Of a stretch of DNA of 64,000 nucleotides, positions 32,112 to 41,247 are shown in pieces. Position 1 is the stretch's first letter. Each line of letters opens with the position of its first letter. Below the pieces are notes generated by a model. That model saw only the letters and a program-made list of their open reading frames with translations, did not search any database and was not told the origin of the DNA. A program made the translations under genes and the position numbers. Source of the stretch: JAVBLU01 sp031553225 (GTDB lineage: Bacteria; Bacillota; Clostridia; Christensenellales; UBA1750); NCBI GenBank assembly GCA_031553225.1, contig JAVBLU010000013.1:1-64000 (forward strand), given 5' to 3'.

Positions 32112-33140
32112 ATGTCAAAGATCATTCGCTGCGGCGTCGTGGGGTGCGGCGCAATCGGCCCCAACCATGCCAAAGGTATCTCCGTAAACCCCAAGGCCAA
32201 GCTCGTCGCCGTATGCGACATCATCAAAGAGCGCGCCGACAAGATTGCCTCACAGTACGAGGGCGTCGCGGTGTACACCGACTATGAAACCATGCTCAAC
32301 GAGGCGCAGCTGGATCTGGTGCACGTATGCCTGCCCAGCGGCATGCACGCGGACTTTGGCTGCATGGCCGCCAAGAAGGGCATCAACGTCATCACCGAGA
32401 AGCCCATCGATGTGACCCTGGAAGCCGCCGACCGCCTGATTCGTACCTGCCGCGAGTGCGGCGTTAAGCTGTCCACCATCTCGCAGCACCGCTTCGATCC
32501 GGATCTTGCCGAGCTGAAGCGCTGGGTGGACGAGGGGCGCCTGGGCAAGCTGACCACGGGTTGCTCGCACACCAAGTGGCACCGTTCGCAGGAGTACTAC
32601 GATTCCGGCGACTGGCGCGGTACTTGGGCGCTGGACGGCGGCGGCGCGCTGATGAACCAGAGCGTGCACTATGTGGACATGCTGCAGTACATGCTGGGCG
32701 AGGTGGAAGAGGTTTACGCCTACTGCGAGACGCTCACGCACGAGCGCATCGAAGTGGAGGATGTGGCGGTCGCCTCCGTCAAGTTCAAATCCGGCGCGGT
32801 GGGCATGATTGAGGGCAACACCACCGCTTACCCCGGCTTTTGCACGCGCCTGGACGTGTACGGCTCCAAGGGCGGTGTCATCATCGAGAACGACCGCTTC
32901 CGCGAGTGGAAGATCGGCGAGGAAAAGTGGCGCGCCGAGGATGATAAGGACAAGGCGCAAGCTGCCGGTTCCGCCGTGCTGTACGGCAACTCGCATGCCC
33001 GGCAGATCGCCGACGTGGTGGACGCTATTCTGGAAAACCGCGAGCCGCTCATCACCGGGCAGGCCGCCCGTCACCCCTTGGCGATCATCCTGGCCATCTA
33101 CGAATCTGCGCGCACGCACCAGCCGGTACAAGTGAAGTAA
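32112..33140 (+). CDS. Gfo/Idh/MocA-family oxidoreductase
   Basis: 342 residues from ATG 32112 behind GGGAGGG; longer frames overlap the isomerase gene without a site. GVVGCGAIGPNHAKG is the dinucleotide loop, NVITEKPIDVTLE the EKP motif, and GGGALMNQSVHYVDMLQYM has the catalytic HxxD. It starts 19 bases after the isomerase gene and has the same gene order as the fused domains at 42218-44101. Confidence 0.9.
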   Translation: MSKIIRCGVVGCGAIGPNHAKGISVNPKAKLVAVCDIIKERADKIASQYEGVAVYTDYETMLNEAQLDLVHVCLPSGMHADFGCMAAKKGINVITEKPIDVTLEAADRLIRTCRECGVKLSTISQHRFDPDLAELKRWVDEGRLGKLTTGCSHTKWHRSQEYYDSGDWRGTWALDGGGALMNQSVHYVDMLQYMLGEVEEVYAYCETLTHERIEVEDVAVASVKFKSGAVGMIEGNTTAYPGFCTRLDVYGSKGGVIIENDRFREWKIGEEKWRAEDDKDKAQAAGSAVLYGNSHARQIADVVDAILENREPLITGQAARHPLAIILAIYESARTHQPVQVK

Positions 33141-33147
33141 CAAAACG

Positions 33148-33190
33148 GCGCGAAGGGTCGCGGACGGGATCGTCCACGGCCCTTGCGCGC
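33148..33190 (+). other. Long imperfect hairpin inside the sugar operon
   Basis: GCGCGAAGGG (33148-33157) pairs with CCCTT-G-CGCGC (33180-33190), with an inner GGACG/CGTCC stem. No T-run. It could be an RNA processing or differential stability element between two dehydrogenase genes. Confidence 0.45.
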
Positions 33191-33209
33191 ACTGTGAGGG
33201 AAGAGAACC

Positions 33210-34226
33210 ATGAGCGATCAACGCATCGGCGTGGCCGTCGTTGGCTGCGGCGGCATCAGTGCCGTGCATCTGCAGGCGCTCTCTCGTATGGAGGACGTGC
33301 GCGTCGCCGCCTGCTGCGATATCCTGCAGGAGAAGGCAGATAAGGCCGCCGCGCCCTTCGGCGCCAGCAGCCTGACGGACTGGCGGCGGCTCGTTGGGCA
33401 GGACGGCATCGATTTTGTACACCTGTGCACGCCGCACCACCTGCATGCGCCCCTGGCCATCGAATTCCTGCGGGCCGGACAGACCGTCCTAACGGAGAAG
33501 CCCATGGCGCACGAGGAGGCCGACATGGACGCGCTCATCGCGGCGGACAACGGCCGGGTGGGCGTGGTGTTTCAAAACCGCTACAACGAGTGCGCCCAAA
33601 GGGCCCGCGCCATGCTGGCGGACGGGTCGCTTGGCAAACTTATAGGCCTGCGCGGGGCGGTGTGCTGGAAGCGGACGCCGCCGTACTACACGCAGTCGGG
33701 CTGGCGCGGCACATGGGCAACCGAGGGCGGCGGGTCGCTCATCAATCAGGCGATTCACACCCTGGATCTGGTGCAATGGATGGGCGGCCCCGTCGCCACC
33801 ATCGCCGGGCGCGTATCCACGGACAGCCTGCAGGGCGTCATCGAGGTGGAGGATACGGCGCACGCCTTCCTGCGCTTTGAAAGCGGCGCTACGGGCATCT
33901 TCTACTCCACAAACGCGCACGCGTACGACGCGCCTGTGGAGGTGGAAATGGTATTTGAGCAGGGCAAGCTGCTCATTCGCGGCGAGGCGCTGTACCGCGA
34001 AACGGACGCCGGGCTTGAGGCGCTTGTGGCTCAAAATACTGCCGGCACAGTGGGCAAATCGTACTGGGGCCACGGCCACGCCGCGCTTATACGCGATTTT
34101 TACGACTGCATGAAAACCGGCCGCCGGTTCTTTATCGACGCAGCGGAGGGCGCGAAGGCGCTCCGGCTGCTCAAACGCCTGTACAAGGCCAGCGCGTCCG
34201 GCACGCCGCAGGTCATCGGCATCTAG
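33210..34226 (+). CDS. Gfo/Idh/MocA-family oxidoreductase
   Basis: 338 residues. VVGCGGISAVHLQAL is the dinucleotide loop, VLTEKPMAHEEADMD the EKP motif, and GGGSLINQAIHTLDLVQWM carries HxxD. It diverges from its two neighbours of the same family in the C-terminal beta sheet, so it should accept a different sugar or product. It lies 69 bases after the previous gene, across a hairpin, and 13 bases before the alcohol dehydrogenase gene. Confidence 0.9.
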   Translation: MSDQRIGVAVVGCGGISAVHLQALSRMEDVRVAACCDILQEKADKAAAPFGASSLTDWRRLVGQDGIDFVHLCTPHHLHAPLAIEFLRAGQTVLTEKPMAHEEADMDALIAADNGRVGVVFQNRYNECAQRARAMLADGSLGKLIGLRGAVCWKRTPPYYTQSGWRGTWATEGGGSLINQAIHTLDLVQWMGGPVATIAGRVSTDSLQGVIEVEDTAHAFLRFESGATGIFYSTNAHAYDAPVEVEMVFEQGKLLIRGEALYRETDAGLEALVAQNTAGTVGKSYWGHGHAALIRDFYDCMKTGRRFFIDAAEGAKALRLLKRLYKASASGTPQVIGI

Positions 34227-34239
34227 GAGGAGATTCGGC

Positions 34240-35421
34240 TTGATTAACTTTGATTTCTGTTCCCCTACGCGTTTTTTGTTTGGCAGAGGCGTTGAGGAAA
34301 AAGCGGGCGAGTGCTTGAAGGATGCCGGTGCCACGTGCGTGATGATCCAGTACGGAGGAGGGTCCGTGCAGCGCTCCGGGCTCCTTCAGCGCGTACTCGC
34401 CTCCATCGACCGCTGTGGCATCCGTCACGTCGAGATGGGCGGCGTGCAGCCCAACCCGCGGTTGTCCTTCGTGCGCAAGGCAATCGAGCTTGGGCGCGCG
34501 CAGAAGGTGGACTTCCTTCTGGCTGTCGGTGGCGGCTCTGCCATCGATTCCTGCAAGGCCACGGCGGTCGGGCTGGCCAATCCGGACGCGGACGTGTGGG
34601 ATTTCTACCGCGCGGCGCTGCCCGTTCCCGTCAAGGTGCTGCCCGTTGGCACGGTGCTTACCCTGCCCGCGGCCGGAAGCGAGGGATCCAATTCCTCCGT
34701 CATCACGAACGAGGAAAACAACTTGAAGCGCGGGCTGACGGCGCAGGCCACCCGCCCGGCGTTTTCCCTGCTGAACCCGGAGCTGTGCTTCACCTTGCCG
34801 GCGGAGCAGCTGGGCAACGGCGTGGCGGATATTCTGGCGCACATCATCGAGCGGTACTTCACCTCCACACCGGAAGGCGACCTGATCGACCGCATGGCCG
34901 AGGCGGTCATGACGGGCGCAATCGCCGCCGCAAAGCTGCTGCAGAAAAACATGAGCGACTACGACGCCTGGTCGCAGCTCATGTGGGCATCCATGCTGGC
35001 CCACAACGACAGCCTGGGCGTTGGCCGTACACAGGACTGGGCGTCGCACAACATCGAGCACGAGCTCTCCGGCGAGTACGACGTGGCGCACGGGGCGGGC
35101 CTGGCGGTGGTTATGCCTGCATGGATGCGCTACATATATGCAAGCGATGTGCCGCGCTTTGTCCGCTTCGCAGTATGCGTGATGGGCGTCTCCCCCGATC
35201 CTTTCCACCCCGAGCGGGTGGCCCTGGAGGGCATCGACCGGTACGAGGCGTTCCTTGCCGCCCTTGGGCTGGCCACCAGGCTGTCCGGCCTGGGCATCGG
35301 CCCGGAAAAGCTTCAGCTGATGACCTCGCGCATGAAGCTGCGCAACGCCGACGGCACGGCCGGCGATATCCGCCATCTGACGCGCGAAGACTGCTGCGCC
35401 ATTCTGCAGAGCGCGTTATAA
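34240..35421 (+). CDS. Iron-containing alcohol dehydrogenase (butanol dehydrogenase-like)
   Basis: 393 residues starting at TTG 34240, seven bases after AGGAGGAG. FLLAVGGGSAIDSCKATA is the cofactor loop. Metal ligands are visible in NGVADILAHIIERYF (Asp, His), MLAHND (His) and SGEYDVAHGAGLAVVMPAWM (His). It is nearest to BdhA/YqhD-type NADPH enzymes that reduce aldehydes to alcohols. As the last gene of the sugar operon it probably disposes of an aldehyde or reducing equivalents from the upstream dehydrogenases. Confidence 0.92.
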   Translation: MINFDFCSPTRFLFGRGVEEKAGECLKDAGATCVMIQYGGGSVQRSGLLQRVLASIDRCGIRHVEMGGVQPNPRLSFVRKAIELGRAQKVDFLLAVGGGSAIDSCKATAVGLANPDADVWDFYRAALPVPVKVLPVGTVLTLPAAGSEGSNSSVITNEENNLKRGLTAQATRPAFSLLNPELCFTLPAEQLGNGVADILAHIIERYFTSTPEGDLIDRMAEAVMTGAIAAAKLLQKNMSDYDAWSQLMWASMLAHNDSLGVGRTQDWASHNIEHELSGEYDVAHGAGLAVVMPAWMRYIYASDVPRFVRFAVCVMGVSPDPFHPERVALEGIDRYEAFLAALGLATRLSGLGIGPEKLQLMTSRMKLRNADGTAGDIRHLTREDCCAILQSAL

Positions 35422-35440
35422 CCAGGCGCCCCGCGGTGAA

Positions 35441-35470
35441 GCCCCCGCGCATGCGGCGCGGGGGCTTTTG
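35441..35470 (+). terminator. Terminator of the sugar operon
   Basis: GCCCCCGCGC (35441-35450), five-base loop, GCGCGGGGGC (35456-35465), then TTTTGTTG. Confidence 0.9.
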
Positions 35471-35510
35471 TTGTGCCGGACGGGCGGCGTGGGCCGCCGA
35501 GTATCTCGCC

Positions 35511-36962
35511 TCATAAGGTTTGGCCGGGACGTCGCATGGAAGCGACGCTGCGCCACTGCGTGGGCGACACGCCGTAGTGTTTGCGAAAAGCGCGCGAGAA
35601 GTTTTGCGGGTTGGAGAAGCCTACCGTGCGCGTGATATCGCGGATGCGCTCGCCCCCGCGCAGCAGCTCCAAAGACCGCTCCATGCGCAGCTCGTGCAGG
35701 TACGCAGAGAAGGTTTGCCCGGTTGTTTTCTTGAAAAGCTGGCTGAAGTAGGAGTAGCTCAGATCCGAATAGTTGGCGATCATGGCCATGTCGATATGGG
35801 TGGTAAAATTTCTGCGGACGTAGCCGATGGACCACTCCAGCGGCGAATGCGACAGCTTTTCCCTCAACGCCCCGCACATCCGGTTGAACAAAGACATGAG
35901 GGATTCGCGCACCGCCGCCATGCCGGCCATGCCGCTCATGGGCGGCGCTTGGCACTGCGGCAGATTCAACGTGTTCGCCACGCTCTCCACCTGATGCGCC
36001 ACCGCCTGATAGAGCGCCTCCAGCCCGGCAAAGGAAACGCGCCCCGGCGCGTCGTCGGAAAAGTACGCCTGGACGAACCGGGAGAAACCGCTCATCTGCA
36101 ATGCCGCAACGGCCTTGCGCATGGCGGCCATCTCATGGGCGGGCACGTTCACGCGCGCAGGCTTGGCCTTCTCCTCCCGCGCGTGCATAGGGCCGGCACG
36201 CCCGGCCAAAACGGCGGCGCGCAGCGCAAGGCGCGCATCCTCCAGAAGGCGCGGGACATCGCCGCTTTCTCCAAGGCCGCTCACGCCCATGGGGCCGGCG
36301 TGGGTACCGCCGGCCAGGTTGGCTGCGGCGGTGTCCTCGTCGAAGGGCGCGGCCGCGATGAGCAGGCAGGCGTTCCCGTCCGCAAAAGGCACAACCTCCA
36401 CCCCGCCGGGCAAGATCTGCGCCGTCTTTAGCGGGTGATGAAGCGCCAGCACGGCGCAGGCACAGGGCGCGCCGGGTTTTTCCAGGGCGCTCAGGGCGGA
36501 AACGAGCGCTCCGCCTTCCCCGCGCGCAAGCGACGCGAGCGCCTCCCCGAGGCGGTACGCAGCGGGCGGAGCCTCAGGCAGCAGGCGGCGCGCGGAGGTG
36601 AGCACCACATCGCGGAACTGCTCGAAAAGCACGGGTTTAAGCAGATAATCGTCCGCGCCAAGGCGCAGGGCTTCCTGCGCATAGGCGAATTGGTCGTGCG
36701 CGCTGAGCACGATAAAGCGCATGCTGCGGCACGCGCCGCGTGCCCTGCGCATAAGCTCCAGGCCGTTCATGCCCGGCATGTTGATGTCCACGAGCACGAG
36801 CGTGGGCATATCCGGCCGCCGTGCCAGCTCGTCAAGCGCCGCCTGAGCGTCCATAAAGCAAAGCGTCTCCCGCAGGCCCGGCACGTCCATCATGGTGATG
36901 CGGTGCAGCACGCCTTTGCATACGACCTCCTCGTCATCCACGATCAGCAAGCGTATGTTCAT
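35511..36962 (-). CDS. YesN-type response regulator with AraC DNA-binding domain
   Basis: 483 residues. Receiver domain at the N-terminus (IVDDEEVV acidic pair, phosphoacceptor Asp59 in LVLVDINMPGMNG, Lys in LLKPV). A poorly conserved middle region follows, then a C-terminal AraC/XylS double helix-turn-helix (about 370-470: MAMIANYSDLSYSYFSQLFKK and IRDITRTVGFSNPQNFSRAF). Such regulators activate the sugar importer next to them. The start overlaps the end of the kinase gene by 29 bases. Confidence 0.92.
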   Translation of the reverse strand: MNIRLLIVDDEEVVCKGVLHRITMMDVPGLRETLCFMDAQAALDELARRPDMPTLVLVDINMPGMNGLELMRRARGACRSMRFIVLSAHDQFAYAQEALRLGADDYLLKPVLFEQFRDVVLTSARRLLPEAPPAAYRLGEALASLARGEGGALVSALSALEKPGAPCACAVLALHHPLKTAQILPGGVEVVPFADGNACLLIAAAPFDEDTAAANLAGGTHAGPMGVSGLGESGDVPRLLEDARLALRAAVLAGRAGPMHAREEKAKPARVNVPAHEMAAMRKAVAALQMSGFSRFVQAYFSDDAPGRVSFAGLEALYQAVAHQVESVANTLNLPQCQAPPMSGMAGMAAVRESLMSLFNRMCGALREKLSHSPLEWSIGYVRRNFTTHIDMAMIANYSDLSYSYFSQLFKKTTGQTFSAYLHELRMERSLELLRGGERIRDITRTVGFSNPQNFSRAFRKHYGVSPTQWRSVASMRRPGQTL

Positions 36963-38625
36963 GCGCCGCTACCTCCCTGTCGCAGAAGTAAATATGCACG
37001 CCCGTACGCGCACCATTTGTCATGTACACGCCGGCCTGCGACTGGTAGAACAGGTGCAGACGTCTGGCGATGTTGCGCAGCCCCACGCCTTTGTCGTTGC
37101 TCGGCTCGCCTTCCGGCGCGCGCAGCGACAAATTCACATGTGCAAGCGCTTCGTCGTCGATCGGCTCTCCGTCGTTCCATACATCCACCAGAAACTGGTC
37201 GCCCCGGTGATCCACAGCGATGGCGATGAGGGATACCTGCCGCCCGCCATATTTGATAGCGTTCTCAATGATCGGCTGAAAGATGAAGCGCAGGAAGAGC
37301 TTGCGGCGCAGCTCGTCCGGCAGGCTCACCTGGAGCGTGATCGCCTGCTCGCGGAATGTATTGATAAACTTGAGGTACGTGTGTATGTGTTCGATCTCCT
37401 GCTGGAACGTGGCGAACATGGAACCGGCCACGTTGTAATGCAGGATGCTAGCAAACCAGGAGATCGCGTTGGCCACGTCGAAGAGGCCCTGCTTTTCCAC
37501 AGCAAGCTGCACAATGTACAGCGAGTTATAGATAAAATGCGGGTTGATCTGGTACTGCAAAGCCACGAGCTGCGCGTCGCGCTTTTGCCTTTCCTTGGCG
37601 ATGAGCTCCGCAACCGTGTTCTCCAGGTAGGACAAAAGCCGGTTAAACTGGGCGATAAGGGGGGTGATCTCGTCCTGCCGGTCGTCGGTGACACGCGCGG
37701 TGAAGCGGCCGCTGGCCACCTGCGCCATGGCGTCCACGCTGAGGCGTACGCGGCGGAAGACGTTGGCCACCAACGAGCGGATGAGCAGGGCCATAAAGAA
37801 CAGCCCGGCCGCCGCAGCCGCCGCAACGCTTGCGATATTACCCGCCGCCAGGCTCTGCGGGCGCGTCGCGTCCACAGGCGTGTGTATGCTGATGCCCAGC
37901 CGCATGATGGCGCGGTAGACCATATCAGCGTCCTGTCCGGGCAAGCCCGGTTCATAGCACACACCGAAGCTCCGCTCGGCCGTCTGCGCGCGGGCCGAGA
38001 ACAGCTGCTCCTCCCTGGTGGACACGACGATGAGGCCGAGTACCGCCCCGGTTTGCGCGTACAGCTTCCGCGCATACAAATGCACCAGAGGCGGCTCGTC
38101 CGGACGTGGATAGAGATAGCGATCGGCTGGATCCGGGCGAAAGAATAACCAGCGCGCAGGCAGCTTGGAGGCGGCGAACTCCAGAATCTGCTCGTCGCTG
38201 ATGGCGCCGAATCGTTGAAAAATGCGCCCCATCTCAGGCTGAGTGCTGTTTTTCGTATAGATGGTGATGGACTCCACCACATCGCGGTGCATGTCCCGCG
38301 TCAGCTCAACCGCCGGGTACACAATGTCGATGGCCTCCAGCACGCGCGCGCCCGTGTATTGAAAATCGCGCCGCATGTAGTCCGACAGGATGGGCAGGTT
38401 GCTCAGAAAAAGTGCGCTCTCCTCGATGATGATCGCCTTTTCGTTGATGTTGTCGGCCACCGCGCCCAGATAATCCTCCTGCGCCTTTCGCTGCCCCTCG
38501 TGTATCGCCCTGTTCATCTGGCCGATGTAGATGGCGGAAAGGGCGATGACGGGAAGCACCAGCGTGAGCACGCAGTAAAAGGTGATCTTCCGCACCAGCG
38601 ACCAGCTACGCCAGCGTGTGCGCAT
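36934..38625 (-). CDS. YesM-type sensor histidine kinase
   Basis: 563 residues from ATG 38625 behind GGGGGAGG; a longer frame upstream lacks a site. One helix near residues 12-32, an extracytoplasmic sensor, a second helix, HAMP (VDAMAQVASGRFTARV), then a His_kinase domain with QYQINPHFIYNSLY and a GHKL ATPase (PIIENAIKYGG, GVGLRNIARRL). It senses an external sugar or binding protein and phosphorylates the overlapping YesN-type regulator. The pair is downstream of the importer genes but has its own promoter. Confidence 0.92.
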   Translation of the reverse strand: MRTRWRSWSLVRKITFYCVLTLVLPVIALSAIYIGQMNRAIHEGQRKAQEDYLGAVADNINEKAIIIEESALFLSNLPILSDYMRRDFQYTGARVLEAIDIVYPAVELTRDMHRDVVESITIYTKNSTQPEMGRIFQRFGAISDEQILEFAASKLPARWLFFRPDPADRYLYPRPDEPPLVHLYARKLYAQTGAVLGLIVVSTREEQLFSARAQTAERSFGVCYEPGLPGQDADMVYRAIMRLGISIHTPVDATRPQSLAAGNIASVAAAAAAGLFFMALLIRSLVANVFRRVRLSVDAMAQVASGRFTARVTDDRQDEITPLIAQFNRLLSYLENTVAELIAKERQKRDAQLVALQYQINPHFIYNSLYIVQLAVEKQGLFDVANAISWFASILHYNVAGSMFATFQQEIEHIHTYLKFINTFREQAITLQVSLPDELRRKLFLRFIFQPIIENAIKYGGRQVSLIAIAVDHRGDQFLVDVWNDGEPIDDEALAHVNLSLRAPEGEPSNDKGVGLRNIARRLHLFYQSQAGVYMTNGARTGVHIYFCDREVAAHEHTLADRG

Positions 38626-38652
38626 GTATCTGCCTCCCCCAGCCATCAACCG

Positions 38653-38692
38653 AAAAAGCGGTGTGTAGGAAGAACATATTCCCACACACCGC
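38653..38692 (-). terminator. Terminator of the sugar importer operon
   Basis: On the minus strand GCGGTGTGT-G-GGAA (38692-38679) pairs with TTCC-T-ACACACCGC (38671-38658), followed by TTTTT (38657-38653). Confidence 0.8.
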
Positions 38693-38693
38693 C

Positions 38694-38722
38694 ATTATAT
38701 AAGAGTAACTACCGCTTCGCAA
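38694..38722 (-). promoter_or_regulatory. Sigma-A promoter of yesM-yesN, placed against the terminator
   Basis: On the minus strand TTGCGA (38722-38717), 17 bases, perfect TATAAT (38699-38694). The expected start near 38687 falls inside the first arm of the terminator hairpin. Confidence 0.65.
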
Positions 38723-38747
38723 TAGGCAGCCCCGCGTTCGTTTCGGG

Positions 38748-40349
38748 CTAGTACTTAGCAAGCACAGCGCTCTCGCCGTACATTTTGTTGTACTCGACAA
38801 GCAGCGTATCGGCCACCTCCTGGCCTCCGAGGCGCATGTACTCGGCCGTATACTTGCCCCAGTTGTCGAAGGGTTCATCGCCCAGAATGAACTTAATGCG
38901 CATCTCGTCCACATACTTGGTCATGTCGGGCATCTTGGTTTGGAACGCAGGCGTCGTCAGACCCAGGAAGGCGTTCTCAATGAGCGGATTGTTCACCGCC
39001 TGGTTGAATCCGGTGACGGACATCGTTTGCATGCGCGATTCGCCCGCCAGCTGCTCGACGTAGATGTCCATGCGCTGGAACATGCTGAACACTTCCATAT
39101 CGCCGGAGACGGTGCCTTTGCGGTTCTTCTTCTCCGCGTCGTACAGGTACATCCACTTAAGCTTGTTGCCGTCCATTTCAAAATACGTACCTTCAACGCC
39201 GTATTTCATGGTACGGTAGCCCTCGTCGCCCATCGCCCACTCCATAAACTTCAGGATAGGCGCAGGATCCTTGACCTTCATAGAGATGGCCGCGACCGAG
39301 CCGAGCGGGTCGGCCGCCACCATGCCGGACTTGCCCTCCGGCCCCTTGACAGGGAGGGTTGTCAGCAGATCGCCGCCGGGCTGGGTTTTTTCAAAATCGT
39401 AGCTCTGTACGGGCGCGTGATAACCGGACCACCATTCCACATACGCGCCCACCTTGCCCTGGGAGACCTTTTGCCAGAACTGCTCGCTCTTCTGCGTGAT
39501 GGCCTCAGGGTCCACGTATTTCTTATCGTACAGCATTTTATAGTACTGCAGGGCCTGCTTGTATCCCTCGCTTACCGAGCCGATCTCGATGGTGTTGCCG
39601 TTTTTGTGGTAGAAGCCCGGCGCGCCGCCAAACGCGCCATAAAACATGTTCAGGTTATAATTGCCAAATCCGTACGTATCGTTCTTGCCGTTGCCGTCCG
39701 GGTCGTTTTCTGTAAAGGCCCGCATCAACTCGGTGAACTCGTCGATCGTGGCGGGCGCGGTCATCTTCAGCTTTTCCAGCCAATCGCTTCGATACACGAT
39801 ATCGTATTTGCCCGCGACGTTCATGTTCGCCACGCCGTACAACCTGCCGTCCACCCGCAGACGGGGCCAGATTTTTTCCGGCACATAGGACATAATACCG
39901 GGATAATTGCCCGCCAGATCCGTCAGATCGACGTAGGCGCCCTGTGCGGCATACTCGTAGTAATTGGCCGCGGGAAGGAGGCTGATGGTGGGTATGTCGC
40001 CGGAGGAAACGAGCAGGGAATACTTCTGCTGCCAGTTGTCGTTCGTGAGGATGGCCGTGAGGTCGATGCCCACGTTCTCCTTCAGGAACTCTTTGGTGAT
40101 GTCCGAATCCGGGCTCTCCTTGCGGCCGGACACCATAAACAGCGTCACCTGGACGGGCTCCTGGGGCTTGGGCGCAGACGTGACGGCGGCCGCGGCGGTT
40201 GCGGCAGGTCCGGGCGCCGCCGTAGCGGCCGGGGCGGGGGCCGCGGTCGCGGCCGGAGCGGGGGCGGTACTGGCCGCGGGCGCACCGGCGCACGCAGCCA
40301 TACAAACCACCAGCAGGACGGAAAGGATGAGGAACAGCGCACGTTTCAT
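38748..40349 (-). CDS. Sugar ABC transporter substrate-binding lipoprotein (LplA-type)
   Basis: 533 residues. Lipobox with Cys20 (VVCMAAC). An Ala/Pro/Thr-rich linker (about 22-62) is built of repeated PAATAAP units. A type-1 extracellular solute-binding fold follows (VTLFMVSGRK, then MNVAGKYDIVYRSDWLEKL and AFTENDPDGNGKNDTYGFG, the Ca-like loop usual in LplA proteins). It delivers an oligosaccharide to the YtcP/LplB permeases encoded upstream. No ATPase gene is in the operon; a shared MsmX-type ATPase elsewhere is expected. Confidence 0.92.
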   Translation of the reverse strand: MKRALFLILSVLLVVCMAACAGAPAASTAPAPAATAAPAPAATAAPGPAATAAAAVTSAPKPQEPVQVTLFMVSGRKESPDSDITKEFLKENVGIDLTAILTNDNWQQKYSLLVSSGDIPTISLLPAANYYEYAAQGAYVDLTDLAGNYPGIMSYVPEKIWPRLRVDGRLYGVANMNVAGKYDIVYRSDWLEKLKMTAPATIDEFTELMRAFTENDPDGNGKNDTYGFGNYNLNMFYGAFGGAPGFYHKNGNTIEIGSVSEGYKQALQYYKMLYDKKYVDPEAITQKSEQFWQKVSQGKVGAYVEWWSGYHAPVQSYDFEKTQPGGDLLTTLPVKGPEGKSGMVAADPLGSVAAISMKVKDPAPILKFMEWAMGDEGYRTMKYGVEGTYFEMDGNKLKWMYLYDAEKKNRKGTVSGDMEVFSMFQRMDIYVEQLAGESRMQTMSVTGFNQAVNNPLIENAFLGLTTPAFQTKMPDMTKYVDEMRIKFILGDEPFDNWGKYTAEYMRLGGQEVADTLLVEYNKMYGESAVLAKY

Positions 40350-40371
40350 GAAGGCGACCTCCTTTTTTCAG

Positions 40372-41247
40372 CTACCCTTTGATGGAACCGACAAGCACGC
40401 CCTTGACAAAGTACTTTTGCAGAAACGGATAGATGGCGATGATGGGGGCGACGGTGATGACGATGAGCGCCATCTTCACCGTCTCGGTGGGGATGTTCAT
40501 GCGAAAATCCTCAAACTGCAGCAGGTCGGAGCGCGACATGATGAGCACCTCGCGCAGGATCACCTGGATGGGCTGGTAGGTGGGCTTGTTCAGGAAGATA
40601 ATGGCGTTGAAGAAGGCATTCCAGTTGCCCACCGCGTAAAACAGCGTCACAGTGGCCATAACGGGCATGGACAGGGGCAGATAGATGCGCGTGAGGATGG
40701 TTAAGTGCCGCGCGCCGTCAATCTGCGCGGATTCCTCAATGCTGCCCGGCACGGCCATTAGAAAGTTGCGCATAATGATCATGTTGTAGGTGCTGATGGC
40801 CGACGGGATGATGAGCGCCCAGATCTTGTCGATGAGGTGCAGCGCGCGCACCGTGAGATAGAAGGGAATCAGCCCGCCCGAGAAGAGCATGGTGACGACC
40901 ACAAAGAGAGTCATGGCGCGGCGCCCGGGCAAATACTGCTTGGAAAGAACGTACGCGCCCATGGTGGTTAGCACCATACTCAGGCCCGTGCCCACCACGG
41001 TGATAAAGAGCGTGTTGCGGTAGGCAAGCGGGATGCGCGGATTGACGAGGATGTAGTTGTATGTGTTGAGGGAAAACTGATCCGGCCAGATGAGGAAGTT
41101 GCCGTCCATGATGTGGGCGATGGAGGACACCGACCCAACGCATATATACCAAAACGGGTACAGGGTGACGAGCACCATAAACGCCATGAACAGCGCATTG
41201 CAGCCCTCGAACAACCACTCGGCAAACGTTCGTCGGTAGTGCCGCAT
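40372..41247 (-). CDS. Sugar ABC transporter permease (YtcP/LplC-type)
   Basis: 291 residues from ATG 41247 behind GGAGGAGGG. Six membrane helices. The EAA loop that contacts the ATPase is EESAQIDGARHLTILTRIYLPLS. The C-terminus FLQKYFVKGVLVGSIKG is characteristic of YtcP/LplC proteins. The start overlaps the LplB-type stop as TGATG, so the two permease subunits are translated together. Confidence 0.93.
   Translation of the reverse strand: MRHYRRTFAEWLFEGCNALFMAFMVLVTLYPFWYICVGSVSSIAHIMDGNFLIWPDQFSLNTYNYILVNPRIPLAYRNTLFITVVGTGLSMVLTTMGAYVLSKQYLPGRRAMTLFVVVTMLFSGGLIPFYLTVRALHLIDKIWALIIPSAISTYNMIIMRNFLMAVPGSIEESAQIDGARHLTILTRIYLPLSMPVMATVTLFYAVGNWNAFFNAIIFLNKPTYQPIQVILREVLIMSRSDLLQFEDFRMNIPTETVKMALIVITVAPIIAIYPFLQKYFVKGVLVGSIKG

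Noticed and set aside
40180..40290. GC-rich tandem repeat considered as a non-coding repeat element
   Set aside because: It encodes the repeated Ala/Pro/Thr linker of the substrate-binding lipoprotein, so it is explained by coding sequence.
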